Notes: generated by a model not told the origin, from the sequence alone. A DNA stretch of 64,000 nt from JAVWHP01 sp036639955 (GCA_036639955.1 JAVWHP010000001.1:62001-126000); one strand, 5' to 3'; counted from the first letter of the stretch, positions 8,716 to 16,543 are shown. Translations and numbers: made by a program.

Positions 8716-8744
8716 ATTATAGGCTTAGTTAAATTGTAAGTCAA
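8716..8744 (-). promoter_or_regulatory. bacteriocin operon promoter
   Basis: TTGACT (8739-8744) and TATAAT (8716-8721) on the minus strand with 17-bp spacing, a near-consensus sigma-A promoter about 40 bases before the bacteriocin start. Confidence 0.8.
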
Positions 8745-8864
8745 TACTATTTACATAAAATGTAAAATAAAATGTGTAAAGAATATGATAATGTCTTAAT
8801 GTAACGAATTTGATTATGTCTTAAATTTAGTATAAAATTAGCCTTCCGACAAAGGGAGGTACTT

Positions 8865-9209
8865 ATGAGAAAGGTTCAACTAAGAATGAATGAAGATTAC
8901 AAATATCAAGTTATTAAAAAATTAGTTGATACTAATGGAAACAAAAGAGCAGCATCAATGAAAATCAACTGTTCTTTAAGAACAATTGATCGTTTAATAA
9001 TAAAGTATAAAGAGAATGGTAAGAATGGATTTATTCATAAGAACAGAAATCGAAAACCATCTATCACCACTTCTAATGAATTAAGAAATCAGATTATTAC
9101 CTTATACGAAAATAAATATAATGGTGCTAATATCAAACACTTTAATATCCTCCACGTACATATAATTGTATATCAGTTCTGTAATCTGGTAAGGCTTTTG
9201 TGTCCTTAA
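8865..9209 (+). pseudogene. truncated transposase, N-terminal helix-turn-helix part (IS1202/ISNCY-like)
   Basis: The first about 95 residues form a complete helix-turn-helix module: TNGNKRAASMKINCSLRTID, then LIIKYKENGKNGFIHKNRNR and KPSITTSNELRNQIITLYEN, ending at YNGANIKHF. This is the usual start of IS1202-type transposases (over 400 aa), but the DDE catalytic region is absent and the reading frame runs into unrelated sequence. GGGAGGT precedes the ATG, and a repeated ATGTCTTAA motif upstream (8790-8825) could be the insertion sequence's left end. It is the only plus-strand gene in the element. It is dead as a transposase, although a free DNA-binding fragment cannot be excluded. Confidence 0.75.
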
Positions 9210-9334
9210 TACTAGAAATAAGAAGTGAAATAATGTTCCTTTGATTATAAGTAGTGTAGTTATAGAGTACCTTTCATTTTATGTATGTGCTAAAAGTCCT
9301 ATAAACAAAGGGGTATTACTGGTTTGGCATAAAT
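9210..9334. other. right-end segment of the element
   Basis: Non-coding junction between the truncated transposase and the right inverted repeat. Nothing else recognisable. Confidence 0.4.
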
Positions 9335-10138
9335 GAATGGTGCAGTTGCTCCGGTAGCTCCTGCTGGTCCCATTGCACCAGTTGCTCCGGTTAATCCTGT
9401 TGCTCCGGTTGCTCCTGTTGCTCCCATTGGTCCAGTTGCTCCTGCTGGTCCCATTGCTCCAGTTGCTCCAGTAGCTCCTGGTGTTCCACTAGATCCTTGG
9501 AGTCCACGTGGTCCTACTTCTCCACGTTCACCTTTGTCACCTTTTGGGCCTGGACAACCTTGTGGTCCAACTGGTCCTGGGCATCCTTGTTCTCCAGTTG
9601 CACCTTGGTATCCAATTGGTCCTTGTGCACCAGTATCACCTTTAGGTCCTTGAGCACCTGGACATCCATTTTTACCTGGTTGTCCCTGATCACCCTTTGG
9701 ACCATGACATCCTTGAGGTCCTTGTTCACCATTACGTCCTGCAATTCCTGGAATTCCTTGTAGTCCTCGTGGTCCTACTTCTCCACGTGGGCCACGTTCA
9801 CCAACACAACCTCGCGGACCTGCAGGACCTGGACATCCTTGTTCACCAGTAGGTCCTTGAAGTCCGATGGGACCACGATGACCAATCTCTCCGCGTTGAC
9901 CACATGGACCCATAGGCCCAGTATGACCTACAGGTCCCATACAACCACGTGGACCCATTGGACCAACAGGTCCTACTTTACCACAGCCACAACCATCGCA
10001 GCCACAACCTTCGCAGCCACAACCATCACAGTTATTTGCGTTATTACAACCACAACGACTATTAGCATTACAGCAACGATTAGAACTGTTATCATCTTCG
10101 CACATTACACAGTAAATATCTTCATTACATTTATTCAT
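9299..10138 (-). pseudogene. 5' half of interrupted collagen-like exosporium protein gene
   Basis: The reading frame is 279 codons. Residues 1-53 are Cys-rich (14 Cys, many as GCGC blocks) and acidic; residues 56 to about 265 are continuous Gly-X-Y repeats (GPMGPRGCMGPVGHTGPMGP and so on, later GATGATG). The last residues, IYAKPVIPLCL, come from the inserted element, beginning at the inverted repeat 9322-9334. The globular C-terminal domain is missing and lies at 1416-1993. The start ATG at 10138 has AAAGGGGAG upstream. Collagen-like exosporium proteins form the hair-like nap of spores, and the N-terminal Cys cluster could crosslink into the coat. A short triple-helix protein without its trimerising C-domain may still be made, so it could be listed as a truncated CDS. 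Confidence 0.8.
9322..9334. repeat. right terminal inverted repeat of the element
   Basis: GTTTGGCATAAAT, exact reverse complement of 1996-2008. Read on the minus strand it supplies the foreign tail IYAKP that replaces the collagen-like protein's natural end. Confidence 0.85.
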
Positions 10139-10160
10139 TTATTAAACTCCCCTTTCTGCC

Positions 10161-10169
10161 TATATTATG
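10161..10169 (-). promoter_or_regulatory. possible mother-cell sigma (SigK/SigE-type) -10 element
   Basis: Minus strand CATAATATA fits the SigK -10 pattern CATANNNTA and is positioned to start transcription a few bases before the collagen-like gene's Shine-Dalgarno. The -35 is not clear. Confidence 0.35.
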
Positions 10170-10171
10170 CT

Positions 10172-10197
10172 AAAAAAAAGCGCCATACTAGGCACTT
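10172..10197 (-). terminator. terminator-like hairpin upstream of collagen-like gene
   Basis: Minus-strand AAGTGCC / GGCGCTT hairpin (G-U pair) followed by eight T. It insulates the collagen-like gene from the lipoprotein operon. The loop sequence TAGTA resembles that of the hairpin at 11866-11892. Confidence 0.6.
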
Positions 10198-10265
10198 ATA
10201 AATTATTTAAAAATTTTAAACTATTCCCCTCATGATAACACTCTAACTATAACAACAATCAATAA

Positions 10266-10296
10266 TAAAAAGTAGTTAGCAAACATACCTAACTAC
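10266..10296 (-). terminator. terminator after lipoprotein gene
   Basis: Perfect 8-bp stem GTAGTTAG / CTAACTAC on the minus strand, then TTTTT. Confidence 0.75.
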
Positions 10297-10321
10297 CTAA
10301 TTATTAATTATATATATAATT

Positions 10322-11020
10322 CTATTTTAAATAATTTTGAACATAAGCATCAAAATTCTCTTTTTCACCTGTTTTATTATTAAGAATAGTTGCTTCATTA
10401 TTAGCTGTTCTTGCTTTTGCATTGAAACCTTCTATAATACGGCTACCATATTCATATCCAAGTATTTCATAACGATTATAAGTTTCGTTGAAACGTGCAT
10501 AAAATAAATATGTCTTACCAGCTAATAACTCAATATCACCATTAAAAGCAACATGCATATACTGAGCTTCTGCTTTTCCAGATGAAGCCTGTAATTGCTT
10601 ACGCTTTTCTACTGCAGAAGTAGGAGCATTGCGATCATACTCTGCCATTGTTACTGTTCCGCCCATTCTAGAAAAATCAATAGTTCCCTTTGCATTTCCA
10701 ACATAGCTTTTAACAATTTCTAATTTACCTAAAGTATATGGAATAGGACTATATTCATATCCAGCTAAATTACATGTAGCAGAATCAACGCTATTTACAG
10801 TTGCAACAAATATATCAGTAGCGTTATTTTTTAATTCAGCAGGATTCGAAATATCATAAGCAAAATCACCATCTACTCCTGCTTGTTCTACGCTTTCTTT
10901 ATCAATACCATCTGTGTAATTGAAAGCTAATCCTTTTTCTTTATTCTCTTGATTGCTTGGTGTTGCTGAACAAGCAGTTGTAATAAGCATAATTAATGCA
11001 AGAATTAAAATTTTTTTCAT
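10322..11020 (-). CDS. putative lipoprotein, function unknown
   Basis: A 232-aa protein with a clear lipoprotein signal: MKKILILALIMLITTACSAT, lipobox ITTAC with Cys17. After it come a short polar linker and a compact domain with a predicted beta-rich core (IFVATVNSVDSATCNLAGYE, LEIVKSYVGNAKGTIDFSRM, LLAGKTYLFYARFNETYNRY). The pattern VATVNSV...G.Y.Y..G....VKSY.G suggests an OB or immunoglobulin-like fold, but I do not recognise a family. It starts 15 bp after the metalloprotease gene on the same strand, so the two are one operon; a partner, inhibitor or surface substrate of the protease are possible roles. Confidence 0.7.
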   Translation of the reverse strand: MKKILILALIMLITTACSATPSNQENKEKGLAFNYTDGIDKESVEQAGVDGDFAYDISNPAELKNNATDIFVATVNSVDSATCNLAGYEYSPIPYTLGKLEIVKSYVGNAKGTIDFSRMGGTVTMAEYDRNAPTSAVEKRKQLQASSGKAEAQYMHVAFNGDIELLAGKTYLFYARFNETYNRYEILGYEYGSRIIEGFNAKARTANNEATILNNKTGEKENFDAYVQNYLK

Positions 11021-11035
11021 GTCTTTTCTCCTTTA

Positions 11036-11581
11036 TCAATATAAATAATTGATAGTATCATTGTCTACCTTTTGAACAGTTTGCACTTGTCTCTTCCAAG
11101 TTTGTGACATAATGCTATAAGCATTACCATTATTTTCATTCATTCCAAACGCATGACCAATTTCATGGCGCATAGTTCCACCTATATTATAATTACCTAT
11201 AATAGAACTATTTATCCATATTTGTGAGTAAAGGTAATTAGAAGTGTAGGATTGTTGATTTCCGCTAGCATTAAAGAATATTGTGTAAGCAAGAACATCA
11301 TTATTCCCATCAGCACGACTATAGAAATCAATTGTAGAACCATAAGAACTTGAAACTGCAGTCATGTAAATAGGATTATCCCATCCAGTATGCTCCCAGT
11401 TATAAGCTGCATCATTGATATACCATGAATAATCCGCAGCTCCTCCATTTACCGTATAACATACATTACCTACGCCGTTAATTAGTTTACCTCCTAATAA
11501 TGGGTTATACGCTAAAACCGACTCAGTAGTTAACGCTAAGAACACTACCAACGCAAAAATTTTAACAACTCGTTTTTTCAT
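11036..11581 (-). CDS. secreted matrixin-like zinc metalloprotease
   Basis: A 181-aa exported protease. The signal peptide covers residues 1-24 (cut expected after SVLA). The metzincin zinc motif HEIGHAFGMNE lies at 139-149: His139, Glu140, His143 fit HExxHxxG, but the third ligand position holds Glu149 instead of His or Asp. The Met-turn follows as YSIM (Met158). There is no propeptide with a cysteine switch, so it may be made active or controlled by the lipoprotein that follows it. AAGGAGG precedes the ATG. Similar small M10-type proteases occur in clostridia; the substrate is unknown. Confidence 0.82.
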   Translation of the reverse strand: MKKRVVKIFALVVFLALTTESVLAYNPLLGGKLINGVGNVCYTVNGGAADYSWYINDAAYNWEHTGWDNPIYMTAVSSSYGSTIDFYSRADGNNDVLAYTIFFNASGNQQSYTSNYLYSQIWINSSIIGNYNIGGTMRHEIGHAFGMNENNGNAYSIMSQTWKRQVQTVQKVDNDTINYLY

Positions 11582-11624
11582 TATTTTATCCTCCTTGAAA
11601 AAATGAATATCTTTTTACAAATTA

Positions 11625-11653
11625 AATTTAACATATTTTTATAATTAATGCAA
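11625..11653 (-). promoter_or_regulatory. promoter of metalloprotease-lipoprotein operon
   Basis: Minus-strand TTGCAT (11648-11653) and TAAATT (11625-11630) with 17-bp spacing, upstream of the AAGGAGG of the metalloprotease. Confidence 0.5.
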
Positions 11654-11865
11654 GCACTTTCAACTTATTAATTTTAAAATCTATTAAATATATTTATTAT
11701 TTCCACATTACTAGTATAATAACGTAACCTATCTTTTATGTATATAGTATCCTATTTTTAAATAATTCTTATATAAAATATTAGTTCTAACATATAGCTA
11801 TAACCATTATGAAATATTTTATAAGTAATTAAATAACTATAAAATATTTATATTTATATAATACT
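11654..11865. other. AT-rich intergenic region
   Basis: Very AT-rich, with no gene, repeat or motif that I can support. Confidence 0.5.
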
Positions 11866-11892
11866 AAAAAAGTGCCTTACTAGGCACTTTTT
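11866..11892 (-). terminator. terminator of 6-phospho-beta-glucosidase gene
   Basis: Near-perfect hairpin AAAAAGTGCC-TTACTA-GGCACTTTTT just after the stop codon, usable in both directions. Confidence 0.85.
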
Positions 11893-11894
11893 AA

Positions 11895-13331
11895 TTATTT
11901 AAATAATTTAGAACCATTACTACTTATAATATCTTTATACCAGTAATAAGAATCTTTAGGATAACGTTTTAAACTACAATTACCCTCTTCATTTTGATCA
12001 ACATAAACAAACCCATAACGTTTTTGATAACCATTAAGCCAACTTAATAAATCAGTAAAAGACCAAGTGCAATAACCTAATACTTCACAGCCATCTTCTA
12101 TTGCTTCACTTAAAGAAACTAGATGAGCTTTAATATACTCTATTCTATATTGATCATGAATACTTCCATCAGACTCTAACTTATCAAAAGCACCAAGTCC
12201 ATTCTCAGATATAATTATAGGTAAGTTATATCTAGAAGTAATATAATTACAACAATATTTTAATCCATCAGGATCTATTGTCCAATCCCAATCAGTAGTC
12301 TTTAAATATGGATTAGCCGGACATGCATATATTCCAGGAATACCCGTAGTTTTCTTTTGTCCTTTTACTCCATTAGCATTAAATGATTTACTTTCAGCTA
12401 TACCATCTATTGGATTAAACATCGTTACAGCACTTTGATAATAGTTTAATCCCATAAAATCAACCTTAGCTTCAGCTAATATCTTAGCATCTTCTTCACT
12501 AACAATTGGTGCTACTCCCATTTGACTTAATTTATTATACATAATCTTAGGATAACGACCAAACGCATAAATATCCATCCACCAATTAGATTGTAAATCA
12601 TCATATAATAACTTAGAATAAGCATTCTTAGGATCACAATCCAACGCATAAGATGGAGTAAACGCAAACGAAGCACCAATTTTACCATCAGGAACTAACT
12701 CTCTAAACGCTATAGTAGTTTTAGCATGAGCTAAATTAGCATGATGATTAACTAAATAAAATAATTTAAGTTCAGCTTTTTTTCCTGGTGGATGTAAAGA
12801 ATTTAACCATCCATTACTAGTAAATATATTCTGTTCATTCATAGTAATCCAATACTTTACTTTACTACCATAACGTTTAAATAAAGTAATAGAATAATTA
12901 GTATAATCATCAATAATACGTCTAGACTCCCAACCATTATACTCATCTTCTAATGCTTGAGGTAAATCCCAATGATATATAGTAACCATAGGCTCTATAC
13001 CATAACTTATACAAGTATCAATAACATCATCATAAAACTTTAAACCTAACTCATTAACTTCTCCATAACCATTAGGATAAATTCTAGTCCAAGCTATAGA
13101 AAAACGATAACACTTTAAACCTTGTTCAGCCATCAACTTAATATCTTCTTTATAATGATGATAAAAATCTACAGCTAAATCACCATTAGTACCTTTATAA
13201 GTCTTATTAGGTATTCTAACAAACTTATCCCAAATACTATTAGACTTATTATCTAAATTATAAGCCCCTTCTATTTGATAAGCAGCTGTAGCAGATCCCC
13301 ATAAAAAATCTTTTGGAAATTCTTTTAACAT
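11895..13331 (-). CDS. glycoside hydrolase family 1, probable 6-phospho-beta-glucosidase
   Basis: Cytoplasmic hydrolase of phosphorylated beta-glucosides brought in by a PTS. 478 aa, full GH1 length, starting with the family opening FPKDFLWGSATAAYQIEGA. The acid/base is Glu166 in TMNEQ and the nucleophile Glu376 in ISENG. The aglycone-phosphate site has Ser430, Lys437 and Tyr439 (LSW...QKRY), the S-K-Y triad that separates 6-phospho-glycosidases from plain beta-glucosidases, which have Glu-Trp there. No PTS permease is adjacent. AGGAGGT precedes the start. It is monocistronic, with its own terminator. Confidence 0.9.
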   Translation of the reverse strand: MLKEFPKDFLWGSATAAYQIEGAYNLDNKSNSIWDKFVRIPNKTYKGTNGDLAVDFYHHYKEDIKLMAEQGLKCYRFSIAWTRIYPNGYGEVNELGLKFYDDVIDTCISYGIEPMVTIYHWDLPQALEDEYNGWESRRIIDDYTNYSITLFKRYGSKVKYWITMNEQNIFTSNGWLNSLHPPGKKAELKLFYLVNHHANLAHAKTTIAFRELVPDGKIGASFAFTPSYALDCDPKNAYSKLLYDDLQSNWWMDIYAFGRYPKIMYNKLSQMGVAPIVSEEDAKILAEAKVDFMGLNYYQSAVTMFNPIDGIAESKSFNANGVKGQKKTTGIPGIYACPANPYLKTTDWDWTIDPDGLKYCCNYITSRYNLPIIISENGLGAFDKLESDGSIHDQYRIEYIKAHLVSLSEAIEDGCEVLGYCTWSFTDLLSWLNGYQKRYGFVYVDQNEEGNCSLKRYPKDSYYWYKDIISSNGSKLFK

Positions 13332-13465
13332 TTTAAAACCTCCTTTTTATTCATTATACCCTTTAATTTTTACATTGTCATTACTAATTATATAAGTTAG
13401 TATATATACTATAATAACTTATTAGTTTTTATGTTAGTTTATTTATTAGTTTATATGATTACTAT

Positions 13466-13494
13466 TGAATATACTACTTATAATAATATAAAAT
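13466..13494 (+). promoter_or_regulatory. possible promoter of AGCS symporter gene
   Basis: TTGAAT near 13471 followed after about 16 bases by TATAAA, in a very AT-rich region upstream of the AAGGAG ribosome site. Exact position uncertain. Confidence 0.35.
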
Positions 13495-13531
13495 ATAATA
13501 GTTAATGTAATATACATTATAAGGAGACCAT

Positions 13532-14887
13532 ATGCAAGAATTAGAACATATATTAAATAAGATAGATTCTATAGTTTGGGGGTTACCTCTTATTATATTA
13601 TTAGTTGGTACAGGTATTTACTTTTCTTATAAGTTAAGGTTTATTCAAATTAGAAAGCTTAAGTTAGCTTTTATTTCTATTTTTAAAAAAGAAGTTAATA
13701 ATGATAGTTTACAGGGTGAAGTATCTAGTTTTGGTGCTTTATGTACTGCTTTATCTTCTACTATTGGTACTGGTAATATAGTTGGTGTTGCTACTGCTAT
13801 TGTTGCTGGTGGTCCTGGTGCTATTTTTTGGATGTGGATTGCTGCTTTCTTTGGTATGGCTACTAAATATGCTGAAGGTGTATTAGCTATAAAATATCGT
13901 ATTAAAGATGCTAATGGAGAAACTACTGGTGGTCCTATGTACTACTTAGAACTAGGTCTTCATAATAAACTACTTGCAAAAGCTTTTGCTTTCTTTGGTG
14001 TATGTGTAGCATTATTAGGTATTGGTACTTTTGGCCAAGTTAAATCTATTAGTGATGCTGCTTATAATGTAATGAATATACCTGCTTTTATATGTGCTAT
14101 AGTTTTAGTAATATTAGTCGGTTGTATAACTATAGGTGGTATTAAAAGAATAAGTAAGGTTGCTGAATTCTTAATTCCTTTAATGAGTATATTATATATA
14201 GGTGGTGTCCTTATAGTATTAATTACTCATATAACTCTTTTACCCGATACAATAGCTTATATAATTGAATGTGCTTTTAATCCTAGTGCTGCTTTTGGTG
14301 GAACTCTTGGTATCGGAATAGTTGCAGTTATGCAAAAAGGCATTGGTCGTGGTGTCTTTTCTAATGAAGCTGGTTTAGGTTCTGCTCCTATTGCTGCAGC
14401 TGCTGCTAAGACAGATTCACCAGTACGTCAGGGTTTAATTTCTATGACTGGTACTTTTATTGATACTATTGTAATATGCACTATGACAGGACTTGCACTA
14501 GTAATAAGTGATGCTTATACAAGTGGTCTTAATGGTGCGGCAATGACATCATTAGCTTTTGAACAGTCTTTCTTTATTCCTAGTATTGGTACATTCATTG
14601 TAAACATTGGTTTAATCTTCTTTGCCTTTACTACAATTATTGGTTGGAACTACTATGGAGAGCGTTGTATCCAATATTTAGCTGGTGTTAAAGCAATCAT
14701 CCCTTATAAGATTGTATTCTTATTATTTGTCGGTATTGGTCCATTCTTATCTTTAGATCTTATCTTTATTATAGCTGATATTGTTAATGCTTTAATGGCT
14801 GTTCCAAATCTTATTGGTTTAATTGGTTTACGTCATATTGTTATAGAAGAAACAAGAAACTACTTCTTAATTAACAAATATCTATAA
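13532..14887 (+). CDS. sodium:alanine (AGCS family) symporter
   Basis: Membrane symporter that takes up alanine or glycine with Na+. 451 aa with about ten hydrophobic segments. Family markers are visible: TALSSTIGTGNIVGVATAIV and GGPGAIFWMWIAAFFGMATK early on, TTGGPMYY, and GRGVFSNEAGLGSAPIAAAA near residue 275. The ATG at 13532 follows AAGGAG by five bases. It is one of only a few plus-strand genes here and is separated from thiC by its own spacer, so it is probably not part of the thiamine regulon, although thiamine-linked AGCS members cannot be excluded. Confidence 0.93.
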   Translation: MQELEHILNKIDSIVWGLPLIILLVGTGIYFSYKLRFIQIRKLKLAFISIFKKEVNNDSLQGEVSSFGALCTALSSTIGTGNIVGVATAIVAGGPGAIFWMWIAAFFGMATKYAEGVLAIKYRIKDANGETTGGPMYYLELGLHNKLLAKAFAFFGVCVALLGIGTFGQVKSISDAAYNVMNIPAFICAIVLVILVGCITIGGIKRISKVAEFLIPLMSILYIGGVLIVLITHITLLPDTIAYIIECAFNPSAAFGGTLGIGIVAVMQKGIGRGVFSNEAGLGSAPIAAAAAKTDSPVRQGLISMTGTFIDTIVICTMTGLALVISDAYTSGLNGAAMTSLAFEQSFFIPSIGTFIVNIGLIFFAFTTIIGWNYYGERCIQYLAGVKAIIPYKIVFLLFVGIGPFLSLDLIFIIADIVNALMAVPNLIGLIGLRHIVIEETRNYFLINKYL

Positions 14888-14912
14888 TTATATAAATATT
14901 GCGTTTCATTTG

Positions 14913-14941
14913 TTGACATAACGTGTTTAAAATGTTCTAAT
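14913..14941 (+). promoter_or_regulatory. thiC promoter
   Basis: Consensus -35 TTGACA (14913-14918) and -10 TCTAAT (14936-14941), 17-bp spacing, placing the start just before the TPP riboswitch. Confidence 0.75.
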
Positions 14942-14949
14942 ATATATTG

Positions 14950-15033
14950 TGTAGCGGGGTGCTATTGCTGAGATGAACATATGTTCGAACCCGAATGAAC
15001 CTGATACGGATAATGCCGACGTAGGGATAATTA
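14950..15033 (+). promoter_or_regulatory. TPP riboswitch (THI element)
   Basis: Conserved blocks in order: GCGGGGTGCT, GCTGAGATGAAC, ACCCGAATGAACCTGATACG, GGATAATGCCGACGTAGGGA. This is the thiamine pyrophosphate aptamer, upstream of thiC and followed by an intrinsic terminator, so control is by transcription termination when TPP is bound. Confidence 0.95.
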
Positions 15034-15050
15034 CTTTTTATCTATATTAC

Positions 15051-15078
15051 GTTGTATACACGCTATACAACTTTTTTT
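15051..15078 (+). terminator. riboswitch-controlled terminator
   Basis: Perfect stem GTTGTATA / TATACAAC with loop CACGC and seven T, between the TPP aptamer and the thiC ribosome site. Confidence 0.88.
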
Positions 15079-15095
15079 ATATCAAGGAGGATACA

Positions 15096-16418
15096 ATGAA
15101 TTATACAACTCAAATGAATGCTGCTCGTAATAATATTATTACTGCAGAAATGAAACATGTAGCAGAATATGAAAACATGGAAATTAACAAGCTTAAAGAT
15201 TTAGTAGCTAAAGGTCAAATAGCAATACCTGCTAATAAGAATCATAAATGCTTAAATGCTTATGGTATTGGTCGTACTTTAAAGACTAAAATTAATGTAA
15301 ATTTAGGAACATCTCGTGACTGTATGGATCTAGATGTAGAAATGGAAAAAGTAAATGCAGCAGTAGCTATGGGTGCTGAAGCTATAATGGATCTAAGTTC
15401 TTATGGAGATACTCAAAAATTTAGACGTAAACTAGTAGCTGAATGTCCTGCTTGTCTTGGTACTGTCCCTATTTATGACGCAGTGGTTTATTACAATAAA
15501 CCACTAAAGACGATTACGTCTCAACAATGGATTGACATCGTTAAAATGCATGCAGAAGATGGAGTTGACTTCATGACAATCCATTGCGGCATAAATAAAT
15601 TAACAGCACAACGCTTTAAAGATGCTAAAAGACATACTAATATAGTATCTCGTGGTGGTTCTATTATATTTGCTTGGATGGAATTAACAGGTAATGAAAA
15701 TCCTTTCTATGAACATTATGATGAAATATTAGAAATCTGCCAAAAACATGATGTAACGTTAAGTTTAGGTGATGCTTGTCGTCCTGGTAGTATAGAAGAT
15801 GCTAGTGATATATCACAAATTGAAGAATTAGTAACTCTAGGTGAATTAACAAGACGTGCTTGGGAAAAAGATGTTCAAATTATTATTGAAGGTCCTGGTC
15901 ATATGCCTTTAAACCAAATTAAGGCTAATATGGAAATTCAAAATACTATTTGTAAAGGTGCTCCATTTTATGTTTTAGGTCCTATTGTGACTGATATAGC
16001 TCCTGGTTATGATCATATAACTAGTGCTATTGGTGGAGCTATAGCCGCTACTTATGGAGCTAGTTTCTTATGTTATGTAACACCAGCTGAACATTTAGCT
16101 TTACCAAGTTTAGAAGATGTTAAAGAAGGTATAATTGCTTCTAAAATAGCAGCTCATGCTGCTGATGTTGCGAAGGGTATTCCTGGAGCTTCTCAATGGG
16201 ATTATGATATGAGTGAAGCTAGACGTGAACTTGATTGGGAACGTATGTTTGAACTATCATTAGATCCAGAAAAAGCTCGTCGTTATCGTGCAAACTCTAA
16301 ACCAGAAAATGAAGATACTTGTACTATGTGTGGTAAAATGTGTGCCGTACGTAATATGAATAAAATATTACGTGGTGAAGATGTTGATATAATGGAACCT
16401 AAAAACTCCGAAAAATAA
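15096..16418 (+). CDS. thiC: phosphomethylpyrimidine synthase (HMP-P synthase)
   Basis: Radical SAM enzyme that rearranges aminoimidazole ribotide into HMP phosphate for thiamine. The start is the ATG at 15096 behind AAGGAGGATACA; the frame is open further upstream, but that part is the riboswitch. 440 aa with NLGTSRDCMDLDVEMEKV, ADAIMDLS-like AEAIMDLSSYGD, the GDACRPGSIEDA block and GPGHMPLNQI. The C-terminal Fe-S motif is CTMCGKMC (C-x2-C-x3-C), the spacing seen in the short anaerobe form rather than the more familiar C-x2-C-x4-C. Other thi genes are not in the window. Confidence 0.96.
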   Translation: MNYTTQMNAARNNIITAEMKHVAEYENMEINKLKDLVAKGQIAIPANKNHKCLNAYGIGRTLKTKINVNLGTSRDCMDLDVEMEKVNAAVAMGAEAIMDLSSYGDTQKFRRKLVAECPACLGTVPIYDAVVYYNKPLKTITSQQWIDIVKMHAEDGVDFMTIHCGINKLTAQRFKDAKRHTNIVSRGGSIIFAWMELTGNENPFYEHYDEILEICQKHDVTLSLGDACRPGSIEDASDISQIEELVTLGELTRRAWEKDVQIIIEGPGHMPLNQIKANMEIQNTICKGAPFYVLGPIVTDIAPGYDHITSAIGGAIAATYGASFLCYVTPAEHLALPSLEDVKEGIIASKIAAHAADVAKGIPGASQWDYDMSEARRELDWERMFELSLDPEKARRYRANSKPENEDTCTMCGKMCAVRNMNKILRGEDVDIMEPKNSEK

Positions 16419-16436
16419 ATTCAATTATTTAGTATA

Positions 16437-16468
16437 GAAAAGAGCCATTAATATGGCTCTTTTCTTAT
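16437..16468 (+). terminator. thiC terminator
   Basis: Hairpin AGAGCCAT / ATGGCTCT followed by TTTTC. Confidence 0.8.
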
Positions 16469-16543
16469 GTTATTTTCTTAAACTAACAATAAACTTACAA
16501 AACCTCTAAAACAAGCGGTTTTATCGCATTATTTATTCTCCCC

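Larger units (their letters stand above)
1996..9334. mobile_element. 7.3 kb serine-recombinase element carrying a bacteriocin operon, inserted in a collagen-like gene
   Basis: Seen: perfect 13-bp inverted repeats ATTTATGCCAAAC (1996-2008) and GTTTGGCATAAAT (9322-9334). Outside each lies half of a collagen-like gene; inside lie a large serine recombinase next to the left end, decayed Tn916-like orf7 and orf8, a lactococcin-972-type operon and a truncated transposase. Known: serine-integrase attP sites are imperfect palindromes, so after integration their half-sites sit as inverted repeats at the ends; Tn5397 is a Tn916 relative that uses the serine recombinase TndX. Inference: a shrunken Tn5397-like element that acquired bacteriocin cargo. 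A TG dinucleotide is present at both junctions (1993-1994, 9334-9335), but the crossover bases are not certain. Confidence 0.75.

Noticed and set aside
1996..9334. Invertible segment (DNA inversion between the two inverted repeats)
   Set aside because: After inversion neither collagen-like half gains a C-terminal or N-terminal partner from inside the segment; insertion explains the layout better, although inversion cannot be fully excluded.
9333..9763. Open frames on the plus strand opposite the collagen-like gene (proline-rich and Trp/Ser-rich)
   Set aside because: They are mirror readings of Gly-X-Y repeats; no ribosome site and no family pattern.
14973..15095. N-terminal extension of ThiC
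   Set aside because: Lies in the TPP riboswitch and terminator; the AAGGAGG-ATG at 15096 gives the normal ThiC start.
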